Positions 35,361-49,400 of a stretch of 64,000 nucleotides of DNA are shown in pieces. The notes beneath the pieces were generated by a model. That model ran no database searches and had not been told where the DNA came from. It saw nothing but the letters and a program-made list of their open reading frames with translations. Location of the stretch: positions 70,586,657 through 70,650,656 of the forward strand of contig JAHLJS010000002.1 in the NCBI GenBank assembly GCA_038502445.1, in the 5' to 3' direction. The stretch is from Eremochloa ophiuroides. Its lineage: Eukaryota; Streptophyta; Magnoliopsida; Poales; Poaceae. The stretch's first letter is position 1; the number at the start of each line of letters is the position of its first letter. The translations under genes were made by a program, and so were the position numbers.

Positions 35361-35771
35361 GAGGTCCAAAGAGGCTAGAGGGGGGTGAATAGCCTATTTA
35401 AAACTTCTACAAACAACACTTGATCAAAGAGTTAGAATAACAAATAGCGAAGTGAATTATGCGCTAGCCTACTCAAAATGCAAGCCTTCCTAACCGTTCT
35501 AGCTAAGCCTCTAAGTTCACACACAAGCTAACCTAGGTTGCAACTACTTTACTCCTAGGTGAACAAGCAAACTACAAGAACTACAACTACACAAGCAAAG
35601 TGCTCAAGGTAAAGAGAGGAGTGTAGTTTTGTTATACTTCCGAGTAGAGTAGCTAGCCCATCACCAATAAGAATACCAATTCACGCGAAGGTGACGGTCA
35701 CAATGACATCCAAATCAACACACGGGAGACAAAGAATTTATCCCGAGGTTCACGTGCTTGCCGGCATGCTA
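35361..35771. repeat. Two-copy repeat, copy 2
   Basis: Matches 31331-31740. Interrupted at 35772 by the chromodomain element within CCGGCATGCTA, where copy 1 reads CCGGCACGCTAGTCC. The continuation lies beyond the window. Confidence 0.62.
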
Positions 35772-38700
35772 TGTGACAGAACCGACTAATTTATAAGAGC
35801 ACAAGTACGGCGATAGCCGTCGAAACAGCTAACCAACCACACTTGAGCCCATATAAACCCAGTAGTCCGTGAAATCTTGAAGGATTTCAAACCAAATGGT
35901 AACACAACCAAGATCGTACAGAATTCAACAACATACATCCATATTACATAGCTTTTGAAGTTCGGAGTACGAAGATAGATATTACATCATAAGTTTCAAA
36001 CTTAGCGGAAGCAAAGTAGTTATACAAACCAAGTCTTACATAAACATACTTATTTAATATACAATGCCATACTTAGGATCAAACTGCTAGATAAGATAAC
36101 TATTAAACACGAAGACACAAGCTGCCCATGCTTCAAGCCGGGGTGAAGCAATTTTTACAATAGCCATAAAAGACCTGGCCATCTGCAAAAATAGGGGATA
36201 AACCCTGAGTACACAATTGTACTCCGCAAGACTTACCCGTCTTAACAAATAAAAGACTCTCAAGGAATATGCAAGGCTTTTTGATGGAGTTGGCTGACTC
36301 ATTTGCGTAAAAAGACGTTTTAGTTTAGGATGTCATATGATACTTACTAGCAAGATTTTAGTAGTCCTAACTCCTTGCTTTTAACTTAACCCTGATCTAA
36401 TTCAAGCACTTGATTAATTCTAAGCAAACACTATAATAAAACCATAGCAATTTCGCATTTACATTGATAACCATATTCATGTTCAAACTTATCCATTTCT
36501 ACCATGAGGGAAGATCAGTCAAGTTTCTCACTATCCAGGAGAGATGGTGATTCGAATTGATTGAAAACCAGCTGGTGAAAAATGCTAATCACAAACCCAG
36601 ACAGACCTGATCAGGGTCCCTTAAGTCACCCTTGGTACTATTTGGGTTCCTCCGCGGGTCTGGGGGAGGCATATACTAGGGGACTGACTAGTGGCCAGGA
36701 TGATCAGGCTCCAACCGACCCATGGTCCGATCTAGCTCCCAAAACCCTACGCAGTCCAGTATATAAACCAAGCTAACAAGTTCCTAGCCCAAATAGAGCT
36801 ACTCGGCTTCGCGGTCGGAACGACTTATTCGGCCAGCTAAGTGATGGCGTCTTTCAATCTCAACCGATGTCCCACAGGGGTGTTTCCCTATTTCACTTGG
36901 CGGTGATTGGTTTACAACCAAGACCTCCATGTCTTGTTGTATCCAAATCATCCTTCCGCCCATCTCATTTCCTCCCTCAGCTCCTATGGTTATATCACGA
37001 TACCAATATATAGCCAACTGTGCTTCTTACTTCCTTATTTTGTTGACCGGGATCACCATATATACCGGTTCTAAGCCAGGCTAAGTAGACGATACGATCC
37101 TGGACCTATTTAGGTGAAGGATATATATAATTGTCCAATATAATGCAGCTACGTTTTCAAACAATTCCTACACTTAATGCAACAATCACTATACTCAAGT
37201 CATTTCATTTCAAAAACGTAGGAAATAAGAATGCACCGGGGCTTGCCTTTTAGAAAGGTCGAGGGCTGGTGGTCAGGGCACTCAGGCAAGTCAGCATTTT
37301 CCTCGACTCCTGGTTTGGCAGCTGGGGTCTCCTGAGGGATCTCCTCCTCTCGGGCTCACTTCGGTCAGGTTCACCTCTTCCAACGATCCTGTATGCATGG
37401 TCATGCAAGATGAATACAGGGATGCATAGTAATCTTCAAGGTATTCGATACAATGCATATGAATGCTTTCATGAAATGCAAGCACACAAGTATGATTTAT
37501 TTTCTTTTACTGAGTATGTGCATATTTCTTCTCCAGTAGAGAAGTCTTCATCTCCATTTAACAAAGCAAAACAAGTTCTCAACATGCATTATAGGAGCTT
37601 AAAAATGAATTAACTAAACTACCCTAGACATGGTTACCTTATTCATCTTCCAAAATGCATTCCATATTACACTTCAGCAAGCACATACTCATGAATGTAT
37701 CAGGAAACACCATTGCTGGATGAACTAAACAACATGCAAATGATATCCATTTATCCCAAACAAGTGCTTAACCACATAACTCTTAGCTTCACTTATAACT
37801 AGGCCTACCAGATCTAAGTTACATAAAATTCCCAGAAAAATACAGTAGACAGAACAGGTCTAACATAGCTCACTGTCCAAATTTCAGGCCATTTGTACAT
37901 ACAGAAGTTTCTACACAAAAAGAACAATACTGCAGGCTGAAATTGAGTAGAAAATAGTTACTACAATTAAAAGTATCAAACAACAGATTTAATATTTTTA
38001 TGTTGTTCTTAATCACCAGGAAAACATCATACATAAATATTTATATCCATATCACAGGTATTTATTTTCTAATAAATTTCCAAGCAATCAAACCTTAAAT
38101 AGGGCTTGAACAGAAACTCTACTACCAAACAGAGAACATGCCTAACCAATATTTTTCCCAGGTTCTACTCATCAAAAAAAGATTATCAGAAGTGGAATCA
38201 TATTTTTAGCACACTCCTAGAATTAGTTATGCATTTTCAAAGGTTCCTGTAGTAATAGAAATTAATTTATAAAACCTAGAAGTACTATACAAATGCTAGG
38301 GTTTAATATTTTTCATGCATAGGGTATCTCATAAGGAAACTAACAAACTTGGTCTCACATCATTTGGACTTGTAAAACTTCATATACAATTTTTACAAGC
38401 ATTGAATCAAAACTGGAAATAGAAATAAAATATTTCCCATATTCAAACCGAAATCCTAATGGCTACGGGTACCTAGCAGTGCACCCAGCAGAACAGCAGC
38501 AGGGGCAGACAGCCAGGCCCTAGGGTCAAACTGACCCCACTCGTCAGAGGAAGGGCAGGGCCGTGCCCTTGACCGGCGAAGAACTCGCCGCCGGTGAGGT
38601 CTCCAGCGAAACCAAGCACATATTCGTGATCCCCGCATCGAGACGCATCCGCTAGTCTAGCTAGTTGGGTTATTGCGCACGGGACGCGACACATTGCCAG

Positions 38701-40134
38701 CCATGGCAGACGGCGGCGCACGGCGAGGTCACGCCGACGAACTTCGGCCAAATCAAACCGAATCACCCACACCGTAAGACTCGCTGTCATCTAGGGTTCC
38801 TAATGTTACAACGAATCGACTCCTAATGGCCCGCAGCACCATCAGTGCCATCCATGGCGGACGGCGGTGGAGCGCTCATCGGCATAGCCGCGTTCCGGCG
38901 GGCACCGTCCGCAATTCAACAAACCATCTTCGGATTAACAAAATTAAACCCTAACTATGCTGGAAACATAAAGTGAACAAGGGAAAACAATCCTGTGATG
39001 ACCTGGCCGCGGTGAGCGTCGCGGCGGTGGAGCTCCGGCGAGCTCTGATGGTGGCAAGCCTCGAACAGAGGAGGCACTATGGCTTGGTTTCCTCGACAAA
39101 GTGGTCAGGAAGGTAGAGGGGGTTAAGGTGGAGCTATGGGTGCGGTGGTTTGGACAGTGGTTAGCCGGGCGCGACGAACACGGCTGACGGCGCCATTGGT
39201 GCTGCACGGTTTTGGGCAGAGGAAATAGAAGAAGGCGATGACGACGATGGGAGCGAGGAAATGGATCAGGATCGATTTGAGGGTAATCAACTTCGATTTT
39301 GCAACCTCCCTAAGCAGTGGAGCTCGGCCGAAATTGACATGACGACTCGGCGCTGTCAAAACTGAAAGATGACACGATTGCACCCCAACTGTTCAACACG
39401 TGGCCTCAAAGATGTTCAGTTCAGTTTAGAACAGACTCATTCGACTGAAACTTGATTTTCAGCGCTAATTTGCTCCTAATCCAGAGGCTTTTAGGTTAAA
39501 CTTCATTAATATGGGTGATAGAACTACATGATTACAACACAAGTTAGTAAAATAGTTTGGGCTGGTTTGGCTTGGTTTAGGAACTACAGCTTACAAAAGT
39601 ATGGTACATCAAACTGCAATACAAGGACTTAGACAAATTTATTCAGAGTTTAAATTCAACCATACTTGATCTTAGGGATCAAATTTGAGCAAGTTAAGGT
39701 CATTTTCATGACTTGACCCTAAAATAAACTTTGTTGCAAACTAAATTTCCCACAAACTTTATTTAATACTTGAAATCATTTGAAAACCTTAAATTGTATT
39801 TTCAAATTGAATTATCAAGATCACTCCAAATGATCCTAAGTTGAATTTCAAAGCAAACCCTAGCTAAAGATCAAATCACAAGATACTTCAAACATGAAAG
39901 AGGTTTGGTTTGACACTCTAAACCAGCATTGACACTCCAAAAGTGTTGAAAACATTTTTGCTTCAATTCTCTATTATGACCCTATATGCACATACACATA
40001 TACATATAAGAGGTAGTTAATATTTCATAGGAAATTCACTTTACTCATATATATGAAATGATGATATGATGTTCATGACATGCCAATGCAATGTAATGCA
40101 AGTTATTTTGCAAGCTTAACACTGGGGTGTTACA
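35772..40134 (-). repeat. 3' LTR of the chromodomain element (4363 bp)
   Basis: Plus-coordinate ends TGTGACAGAACCGACTAA and GGGGTGTTACA, the complement of TGTAACACCCC. The first segment is a diverged mirror of the 1571-6534 LTR family (compare 36800-36860 with 5400-5480), including its TATAAATTGGTCGGTTC-like end. A GC-rich block lies at about 38460-39360. Small open frames inside are not convincing genes. Confidence 0.87.
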
Positions 40135-40147
40135 GCCCCTCCCCCCT
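40135..40147 (-). other. Polypurine tract
   Basis: AAGGGGGGAGGGGC on minus next to the LTR start TGTAACACCCC. The preceding GACGAGATTC context is shared with the PPT at 51712. Confidence 0.85.
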
Positions 40148-40169
40148 TAAAAGAATCTCGTCCTCGAGA

Positions 40170-41541
40170 TTAGGAATAATACAATGTTTTATAGAAAGTA
40201 GGGTTGACTTCCTTCAAATAGTCTTCTCTTTCCCAAGTAGCATCTTCTTCTCCTTGGTTGTTCCAAACTACTTTATAGAACCTAATCATCTTGCTACGGG
40301 TCACTCTTTCATTGGTGTCAATCACTCGAATAGGTTTCTCTTTGTGGGTCAAGTCTGTTTTCAACTTTATATCTTCAATCCTTACTCGTTCTTCGGGGAC
40401 TCTTAGACACTTCTTGAGCTGAGAAACATGAAAGACATTGAAGATAGCTTGCATCCCTGGAGGTAGTTGCATTCTATAAGCTACCTTTCCACATTTTCCA
40501 ATAATCTTGTAAGGTCCCACATATCTTGGGGCTACTTTTCGCTTGATACCAAAACGTTGTACACCTTTCATTGGTGAAACTTTCAGGTATACATAGTCAC
40601 CGATACGATATTCAATCGGTCGTCTTCTCTTGTCAACATAACTTTTTTAACATGATTGAGCTGCTTCGATATGTTGCTGAATAATTCTTACTTTTTCTTC
40701 AGCTTCTTTGACAAAATCAATGCCATAATATCTTCTTTCTCCTGCTTCAACCCAATTCAACGGTGTCCTACACTTACTTCCATACAATGCTTCAAATGGT
40801 GCCATCTTAATGCTCTCTCGATAACTATTATTGTATGAAAATTCAGCCAATGGTAGCCACTTTTCCCAAGAACCCTTGGAAGATATAACACAAGCTCTAA
40901 GCATATCTTCTAGAATTTGATTCACTCTTTCTGTCTGTCCAGAGGTTTGAGGATGGTAAGCAGTGCTGCGAACTAGATTAGTACCCATTTGCTTATGCAA
41001 ATGTTCCCAAAAACGAGAGGTAAATTGAGGTCCTCTATCGGAAATGATAGTCATAGGCACTCCATGAAGCCGTAATATCTGAGCATAGTAAAGTTCTGCA
41101 TACTCATGTGGTCAGTAAGTAACCTTAACAGGTATGAAATGAGCAGATTTGGTTAAACGATTTACGATCACCCAAATTGAATCATGACCCTTTTGAGTTG
41201 TAGGAAGACCTACAATGAAATCCACGCTAATTTCTTCCCATTTCCAACCTGGAACAGACAACGGTTGTAGCAAACCTGCACGTTTCATATGAACGGCTTT
41301 AACCCTGACAACATGTATCACATCTAGCCACATAAGCTGTAATTTCTTTCTTCATTTTAGTCCACCAAAACCGAGGTTTTAAATCATGATACATCTTGCT
41401 GCTTCCAGGATGGATAGACAAAGGCGAACAATGTGCTTCATCCATGATTTGATTTCTAGGTTCCCGATCTTTTGGTACTACCAAACGATCCTTGAACCAC
41501 AAAATTCCCTTTTCATCAACATGAAAATGTTTAAGTTTCTT
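40170..41541 (-). pseudogene. Integrase and chromodomain of the chromodomain element, broken
   Basis: In minus order: integrase zinc-binding part (41541-41299, with HPGSSKMYHDLKPRFWW and CDTC), a frameshift, the first core Asp in SVDFIVGLP (41333-41112), a TGA at 41112-41114, then SDRGPQFTS and TSGQTERVN (Asp and Glu separated by 35 residues; 41060-40647), a TAA at 40647-40649, and a C-terminal frame 40571-40170. That last frame carries the GPY-type stretch YVGPYKI (residues 17-23) and a chromodomain at about residues 78-122 (VVWNNQGEEDATWEREDYL). Chromodomains steer insertion toward marked chromatin in this family. Upstream continuity is lost to the nested element at 41542. Few breaks suggest modest age. 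Confidence 0.9.
41537..41541. repeat. Target-site duplication TTCTT (left)
   Basis: Pairs with TTCTT at 56552-56556 around the 15-kb element. Confidence 0.94.
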
Positions 41542-44500
41542 TGTAACACCCCGGGTGTTAGTCACGAGCTAACCAGCGAGTGTGGACCTAATCAAGTTAT
41601 TTCAATCAATGATCCTAATCACTATTTCATATTCATCTCCATCTACCTTGATCATTGGAAATGGTTCATAAAGATCCGAATTGAGAATTCACATGGAATG
41701 ACAAGTTATTCACTTAATTGGATTATGGATTAAGTGAAGATGAGCATGCAAAGTCAACCAAACCTTGCAACCTTGCCCAAACAACTCTACTTGAACTCTA
41801 CAACAAAAGTCATGAAGGACTCATGTTGAGCAAATGCCAAGAAAATACCTTTATTGGCCTAAACATTGACTTTGAGCTCTCTAATTACATTAGTTTGACC
41901 AAAGTAGAAATATTATTTTGGAGCAAGAAATGAAGTTTGACCCAAAATAAAAGTTACAGATATTTTGGAGTAGAACAAATGTTATTTATGGACCAAGTCA
42001 TGATTCAACACCTAAGTGCCTCAAATAGTGGATACAATATAAAGGAAAAGCTGATTTCAGGACTTGATTATTTTCTAAGTCTGAAATCTGCCCCTATTGC
42101 AATGACGTGTTGCTTTCTCCAAATTTTGTTAAGCAACTTGAGTAAAGTTGTCACAAACTCTTTGGAGCATAACATATCAAAATTTGGCATCAACCCGAGA
42201 CTGTTTGACAAGTTTGGCCACTTGATCTTTGATCATAATTAAGATGTTGACAACATCAACTTCGGACTTAATTACACACTAACCTAGTTATCAAACGGTC
42301 GAGCAACCTTAACCACTCTTGTAGATCAAGCCGAGGTGAACAACTTTGCCTCTTGCTCCCAGGTCCAAATCTTGACCGAATATGCCGAAAACGGCTCCCG
42401 AAGCGCGTCAGAACCACACCCGCCACCTGTTCGGCGAAATGGCGACGTGGTGCCCGAGCTCTGTCCGCGCCCCCACCATTACCAGTGCACCCCACCTCGA
42501 TTTCCTTCGCCCCAGCTCAATGGAGAGCACCAGAGCACTTTCCTGCTCGCCCTCTTCCATTGCCTATTCATCCTCTCGCCTTCCCATCCCTTCCCTTGCT
42601 CTCTGACCATAGGCACGGACGCGGCCACCATTGCCGACGAGCTTGAGCCCCGCTGCCCTTGCCGTTCCTCCACCTCCGGTGTTCCTCCGACCAAATCAAC
42701 AGCGCCATCACCTTACTTGTCCCTCACCGCCCTTTTGAGCTCCTTCCCCGGCCGTTTTCGTCGCCGTAGCGGCTTCGCTGCCGAGGCCGTCACCACCGGT
42801 GCCTCCCTGCATGCCGCGGCTAGCCATGGGCGGGTGCAGCGCGCCGCGGCCGCCTGCAGCTAGCCAGGGCAGGGAGCAGCGTGCCAGCCGCCGGCCTGCT
42901 GCTGCTGTCGGCCAGGGCAGGGCCGAGCCCTCCCTCTCCTCCCTAGCGCCGACTTCCTCCATTCTCTGCTCTGTTCGATCGAGCAAAGGAAGAAGAAGAC
43001 CTCCTCTGGTCTATGACAAGTGGGCCCCACGGTTTCTATTATGCAGCAAAAATTTACAGGATTTGTGTTGTGGTTTGAAATCCCATATCTAGCTCTAGGA
43101 AGCTCCTAGAATTGTGAAACTTGTTTTGTTAGATTCGTGGTGAAGTGCTCTGCATGTTAGATCCATCATTTGTGCCATGCATGTTTATTGTTATGCTGTA
43201 TAAAATAGTTTTTGAAAAGTGGTTTATATAATATATTAACTTGCTTCTGGTCATACTTTGAGAAATAGAAGTCCAACATGTGTAATTTTGTTAGGCTTCT
43301 AATGACATGCACTAGCTCATAAAATATAAAACATATATGTTGTTTACTGTTTTCAAGGTTTTTCACATTAATCTTTTTAAATAGGAAATAAATGGTTGAA
43401 TTGCTTGTTATTTTTGTAACTGGAGTTGTATTGCTCCAAATGGCATGAAAATTTAATTGTAGACTCTCTGTATAATGTGTAATGTATGGTTAAAATTTCA
43501 TGATTTATGGTGCATGTATGACTGAGTTGTTGATTTATCTTCTTTGATGCATATTAAGTAGATTTAAATGCTTTATAAATAATATATGTATGTAAAAATG
43601 GAAAATGGTGCTCCACTGGTCTTGTATAATATTGTGTTAGCCAGAGCAATAATAATAGGGCCATATGGTTTCATAAATTATTGAGTTTTGGATTTAACTT
43701 GCTCTCCAATGCTTTATTGCATTATAGATTTGTTTATTTTGTAATAATTAAATTATGAAACCTGAGCATGTAACATTTGAACCTTGGTCATGATTTGTTA
43801 TCACCTAGCTATCATAAAAATTTGGTATCTATTGGAGATGTTTATCATATGACTTAAATAATTAATTTATAGGCCTTTATGCACTAATTAGTAAAAGGTT
43901 GTAGGTAAATGGACACATACATGTATATTTCTTATAATGCTTGTCACGTATTAATCTGATCTAAGTGTTGTATGATCATTTAATGATGCTTGGAGCTATC
44001 TAAATAGTTCATTCCTATGTGTGCTTGGGTGATAATTAAGTGAAAAGCATGTTTTGCTTATATGCTGAAAATGGCTGCATGTATAGTCCCTGTTGTTATG
44101 GTGTTTTCTCCATGAAAATGTTGTTTCATAGAAATATGTTCTATACAAAAGTTGTAGCCAACTTCTATGTCTAGCTTTTCCTAAAATTTCTTGTTCATAG
44201 GGCTGATAGTTTAGGAGTTATGGCTTTTGGAATTCTGCTGTCAGGTTTGGATTGTTTTCTGTCCAGATCTGAATGTTTGTTTTGTTTGACCAATTTATGC
44301 TTTGAATCACCTCTTGGTGATAATAAAGAAGTTGTAGTATATTTCTATGTCTTTCCAAATTGTCTATGATCATCCCTTTTGGTGGTCTAAATCTCTAGTT
44401 ATGATTGTTTGAGTTGGGAGGACAGAATCTGTCCAAGTCTGGACAGAGCTGTCTTCTTTGTGTTGTTTGACCTTTATATGAATTAAATCATCTGAAGAGG

Positions 44501-46469
44501 ATAATACCAAAGTTGTAGACAATTTCAATAGCTTTCTAGAAATGCTTAGATCACCCTGGTTGGATGTATATAGCTTCAATTATGGTTAAATCTTATGCTT
44601 ACTGTCCTGCTGTCCTTAAACTGCATATGTGAGATTAGGATTGCTTTCATGTTGCCTTGCTTGGTGGCATTGTTAGCTCATAGTTCAGTGATGCTAGATT
44701 AACATGTCTTGTATTACTTCCTTTTATTCATACATATGCATTGTGCATCTTATTTAGGTACGATAGATGAACACGTGGAGTGAAGGACATGATGATGGAA
44801 CTAACCACAAGACGGTGTGGTGGACTAATCACGAAGGTGGAAGGACTAATCAAGTGCTTGGATGGGAAATGCTCGTCGAACAAGTGTCATCTAACAAACA
44901 ATAACTTAGTGCTGAACCCCAGGCAAGCCCCGGAGCATCCCTAAGCCTCCACCTATCTCTTTTTATAAATGCACCGGTCTTTATTAAATCGTATGTTTGT
45001 GCTTTTAAGTATAGGAGTTGGTTTGAAACCGTTGCTGCATATCTACCTTGTCTACTATATATGTGAACCTGATACTATTAGTAGACAGGTGACCGATCTT
45101 ATGCTTAGCCCTGCTTAGACCGGTAGAAGTCGGGTGATTTCCTGTAATCTGCGAGAAAGTCGGGTGATTTCCTGTCATCCGCGAGTGTAGGTGGTGAGTG
45201 ACGAGATCCACATGGTTGGCTATATGTGTCACCATGCCACAATGAAATAATGAGAGAATCAAGGCTAGGTAGCGGGGAGCTGCATGACATGGGTCATGTT
45301 GACTTCGGTGCTGCTTGCGGCCGACTAGGACTGAGGCCACTAGACATCATGTTGAGATTGATAGACGTCGTCACATAGCTGGCCGGATAAGTCGTTCCCA
45401 CCGCGAAGCCGAGTATTTCTTTCTGAGCCGGGAATTGGGTGTGATAAGGCAGACATATTCTGGAGGTAGGAAGGATGTGCGGAGACACCATCTTACCAAG
45501 GGCAGGTCAGGGACCTGATGCATCCTGGAAGTGGGTTTGTCTCTGAGAATATGGGCCCCTCCAAGCCCACGATACATTATGACTCAGAAAGATTTAACGG
45601 TGACCCAAGAAGCCAGTGGCTCGGCTGACAGGGTTTGTGATTGGCATATTTGCCAGCTGGTACAATCGATTCGAATCGCCATCTCTCCTGGTTAGTGAAA
45701 CTGAACTGATCTTCTGGTGAGGTAGAGGTTAACAACTTGAACGTGACTATTGGTGAGATGAGGAAGATATCTGTGGATATCATAAATCGCTATGGTTTAT
45801 TGGTTGCTATAATATCAAGTGATTGCTTAGTATAGCTGCAAACCTTAGCTATAATAGCTGAACTGAAATCGAAGCTGAACAATATCTAAAATTGATAAGT
45901 TGAGGAATTATTGTAGTAATGCTTTTTATGCAAAATGTTGCTATCCTCTGAGCTACACCAAATAAGCTTGCATATCCTTGAGAGTCTTTTTATTTACTTC
46001 CTGTCGGGTAAGTCTAGCTGAGTACAATTGAGTACTCAGGGTTTTATTCCCAATGTTGCAGGAGGAATGCTTGGTTGACTAAAGAGTTACTTCTATCCTT
46101 CGGGAGAGGAAGACTAGACCTTGGGCAAGGTCATGTTATCTGTCTCATCTATGTTGCTGTGACTGGTCGGTACTTGGCACTGTATTATGAAATTAAGCTT
46201 ATGTAAAACGATTTCGTTTCCGCTATTGAACTTTTATGTAAAAGTTTATCTTGTACTCTGATATATTTGAAATATGTGCGAATCTATGTATCATGTGTAT
46301 GTGTACTGCTGAGTTTCTGCGATCCTTGGGGTATGTACTAGTGTAAAAGTTTGAAATCCTTTGAGATTTCGCGGACTACCGGGTTTATATTGGCTCAAGT
46401 GTGGCTTGATAGCTGGGAAAACAGCTGTCACTGTACTTGTGCTCGTATAAATTGGTCGGTTCTGTTACA
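41542..46469 (+). repeat. 5' LTR (4928 bp)
   Basis: Homologous to 51725-56551 and 1571-6534. GC-rich block at about 42380-43010, AT-rich middle, 30-bp tandem pair at 45128-45187. No supported gene; the small frames in the LTR occur on both strands. Confidence 0.93.
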
Positions 46470-46471
46470 GT

Positions 46472-46483
46472 TGGTACCAGAGC
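46472..46483 (+). other. PBS, initiator tRNA-Met type
   Basis: TGGTACCAGAGC, one mismatch from the usual TGGTATCAGAGC, two bases after the LTR end. Confidence 0.85.
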
Positions 46484-49400
46484 AAAAATTCAGCATGTAC
46501 CGTCACATGAGTATTTAAAAATAAAAAGTTTTGAGTTTGCAAAACTGATTACCAACTTATAGCTATATATAGGTGTTTTAAACAAATGGTTTGAACAAAC
46601 TAAGTGTGCCAAGGACCAAGTCTTATAGCCCATATTAGGATTATTAGGTGGCTTATGTAAGTACTAACTGGGGAATTGCATCATGTTTCCATTTGCGGTT
46701 CATTTGGTTTTATTGCGCGGATATATGTGACATTGCGGCTTCTTATTGCTTCTTATGGGCCAATGTGCCACGTCGAATGAGGTAAGGTGAGATGTGAGTG
46801 TACGATCGAACAACCGTCGATCTATGGTGAGTGTTTATGGTTACTGAAGTGAGTACATGTGATTCATATGTGTACTTATGGAAGTATGATGGAGTAATTA
46901 CTTTCTTGGGGTCGCAAGTGCTCATGGGAGCATTTCCGGCAAAAAGTGCTTCTTATTGCCATGCATATATGTGGGGTTGGGCTGAAATGAATCTTCTGCA
47001 GGTACGCTAACCTCGAATGCGTATATGGTAGTTAACGACTAGCTATATACCGAGAGAGTACGTAGGTTATGCCACCGACTTAGAACGTATTTGCCATGTT
47101 ATATAGGCAACTAAGTGAGAACGAATAGGACGAGCATGCATCATGATTGTTGCATCATGTGATTGTTGCTTGTTGCATAAGTATGCTTCTTCTCACCCTT
47201 GTTCTACGTTGTCTGAATAGCCTTATTAAGTTTAAACTTGTGTTGCCTCTCTTCCTTGCTTGTTTTGAAATCATAAGAGTTGCTAAACCTTTAAGTAGCC
47301 TCTATAAGTATTTCTCAACCATAAATCTTGTCAGAAGCTAAACCAATTCTGCCTGTAGGCTTTTCTTTTGGCACAATAGACCCACCTGAGTTTTCTCTTA
47401 ATGCTAGCCTATGGTTGTCATATGTTCTTGTTCAAGATCTATGAAATCATGCCTGCATTTTCTTTCATCTAAAGCCTTATCCAAATCCTATCTGGAGTGT
47501 CTCCTCTAGTCCTTCTAGATGTCATGATGATAGCTTGATCTCTGTTAAATTAGATCTTATAATCTTTTCTTTGGAAATCAGGTTATGCAAAATCGATCAC
47601 CCCTACAAATGATTTGATCTAATCTGTTCCTTATTTCCAGCAGTCTTCTCCATATCTAGAGAATGTTTAGATTTCATTTAGCAAGGCTTGCCTACATCAT
47701 GTTCATTGGAGTCTTTGCCCAAATCCTTGATTTGAACCTCTTCTCAGCTTACCCAGAAGTTTCCTTGTAATCTTTTCATTATGAATCATGTTATGGTTTT
47801 ATCAATTCAATCTCACAAATCATGCATTGAATCTGTCCCATGATCAAGTTATTTTCCAAATCTCTCTAAAGGCCTAGCAATGTTGATCATTAAGAGTCTC
47901 CTAGTGCTAATTAATGGTACACAAGCTCACGCCATTGGATGGTCTGAAGGCTTCTTGATAGATGCGAGATGCATGTGGAATTATAGAATCTCATGTTAGT
48001 TATTCTTGATAGCTAACCTATAATTCTCTTATGCCATGTTTCTATCTAGACCCTCTCCTTGTTACTCACTTGAAGAAAACCATCTTGTGTGAGTGAAATC
48101 TCTCCTTCCCTATTTTCCTTGTATTCTTTCTGTATGAATCATGATGTTTGTCAACTCAACCTATGATTGTTGTATATAGTTGGTTCATGAGACATCTGGT
48201 TGTCTATGGTTGTCTTCTTCTCAAGATGCTTGTCAATCTTTGTCTCATGATTTTTCCTCCTTCTATCTAATCTCTTATAAATCATGGGTCGGGTAATCTC
48301 CATACTAGACACATGGAAACCGCGTGGGACTGAAGCAAAGCCTCATGTACTGCTATTTTGGCAACTAATCTGTCTTCTAACTCATGTTTTCATTGCCAAA
48401 TCATGCTCTTGTTGGCTATTAACCCTATAATTGATTGTAGTAGCTTACCTTCCCTCTGCGAAATGTCATCCTTGCACAAATCTATCCTTGCCATGCATGA
48501 TTTTCTCATTGGTTATATGTTCATTTATGTTGTTATGATTCCGTGATCGATGATACTGTGACGAAACCGAGGACATCCTGTGGATCGCAACCACTAGGCT
48601 GTGTTGCTCGGCACGTGCGAATATCGAGGTCTTTGGTCATGATACATTGCAGAACAACACCGATGCGTAATATCTCGTATCTCCCAATCTATCCATGTTT
48701 CTTAAGATTTCTCATTGGTCATGTTTGATAGTGGTGTTATGATTATTGACTGATGGTGCCATGACAAAACCGAGAACCTCTTTGTGGGGACGCCCAATAA
48801 AGTAGTGCTTCTCGGCACACGTTAGTATCACGGCCTCTAATCGTAATCCATTATGAAGCAATACCAATGTGTTATCTTCCATGGACTTTTCCTGAATCTA
48901 TCTTTGAAGGTGTCTTTAATTCAAATTGATTTATCCCTATGTTTCTTGATCTATCTTGCAAAGTCTTTATCGACTCGATCCTTCAATGTTCTATCAGAAG
49001 GTACAGATGTTTGTCAAGTGTATAGCTTCCTTCAGAAGTCACAAAGAGAATGATCTTTGAAGAGCAAGTCACTGACATCAACATTGACATACTACCAGAT
49101 GTGGTAAACAAAGAATCTGACATGATCTACTAGGGCATATCAACCAGCACCTGCCATTATTGTGGGATCAAAAGAGCACACGAACTTTAAAGTTATCTAC
49201 AAAGTATCAGTCAAGAAATAGTTAGCAGGATGTGATATGTTTTCTGATAGGTTATTTGCAAGTCCACAAGCTTCTATCCATGTTCAATACCTACCTGCAT
49301 GATGATTATATAGTCAAGATCAATCTTCTCATGTGTTACTTCATGTCTGTTAACCATGATGGTCACCATGTGTGTGTATATCATCTGCAACCACTTGCTC

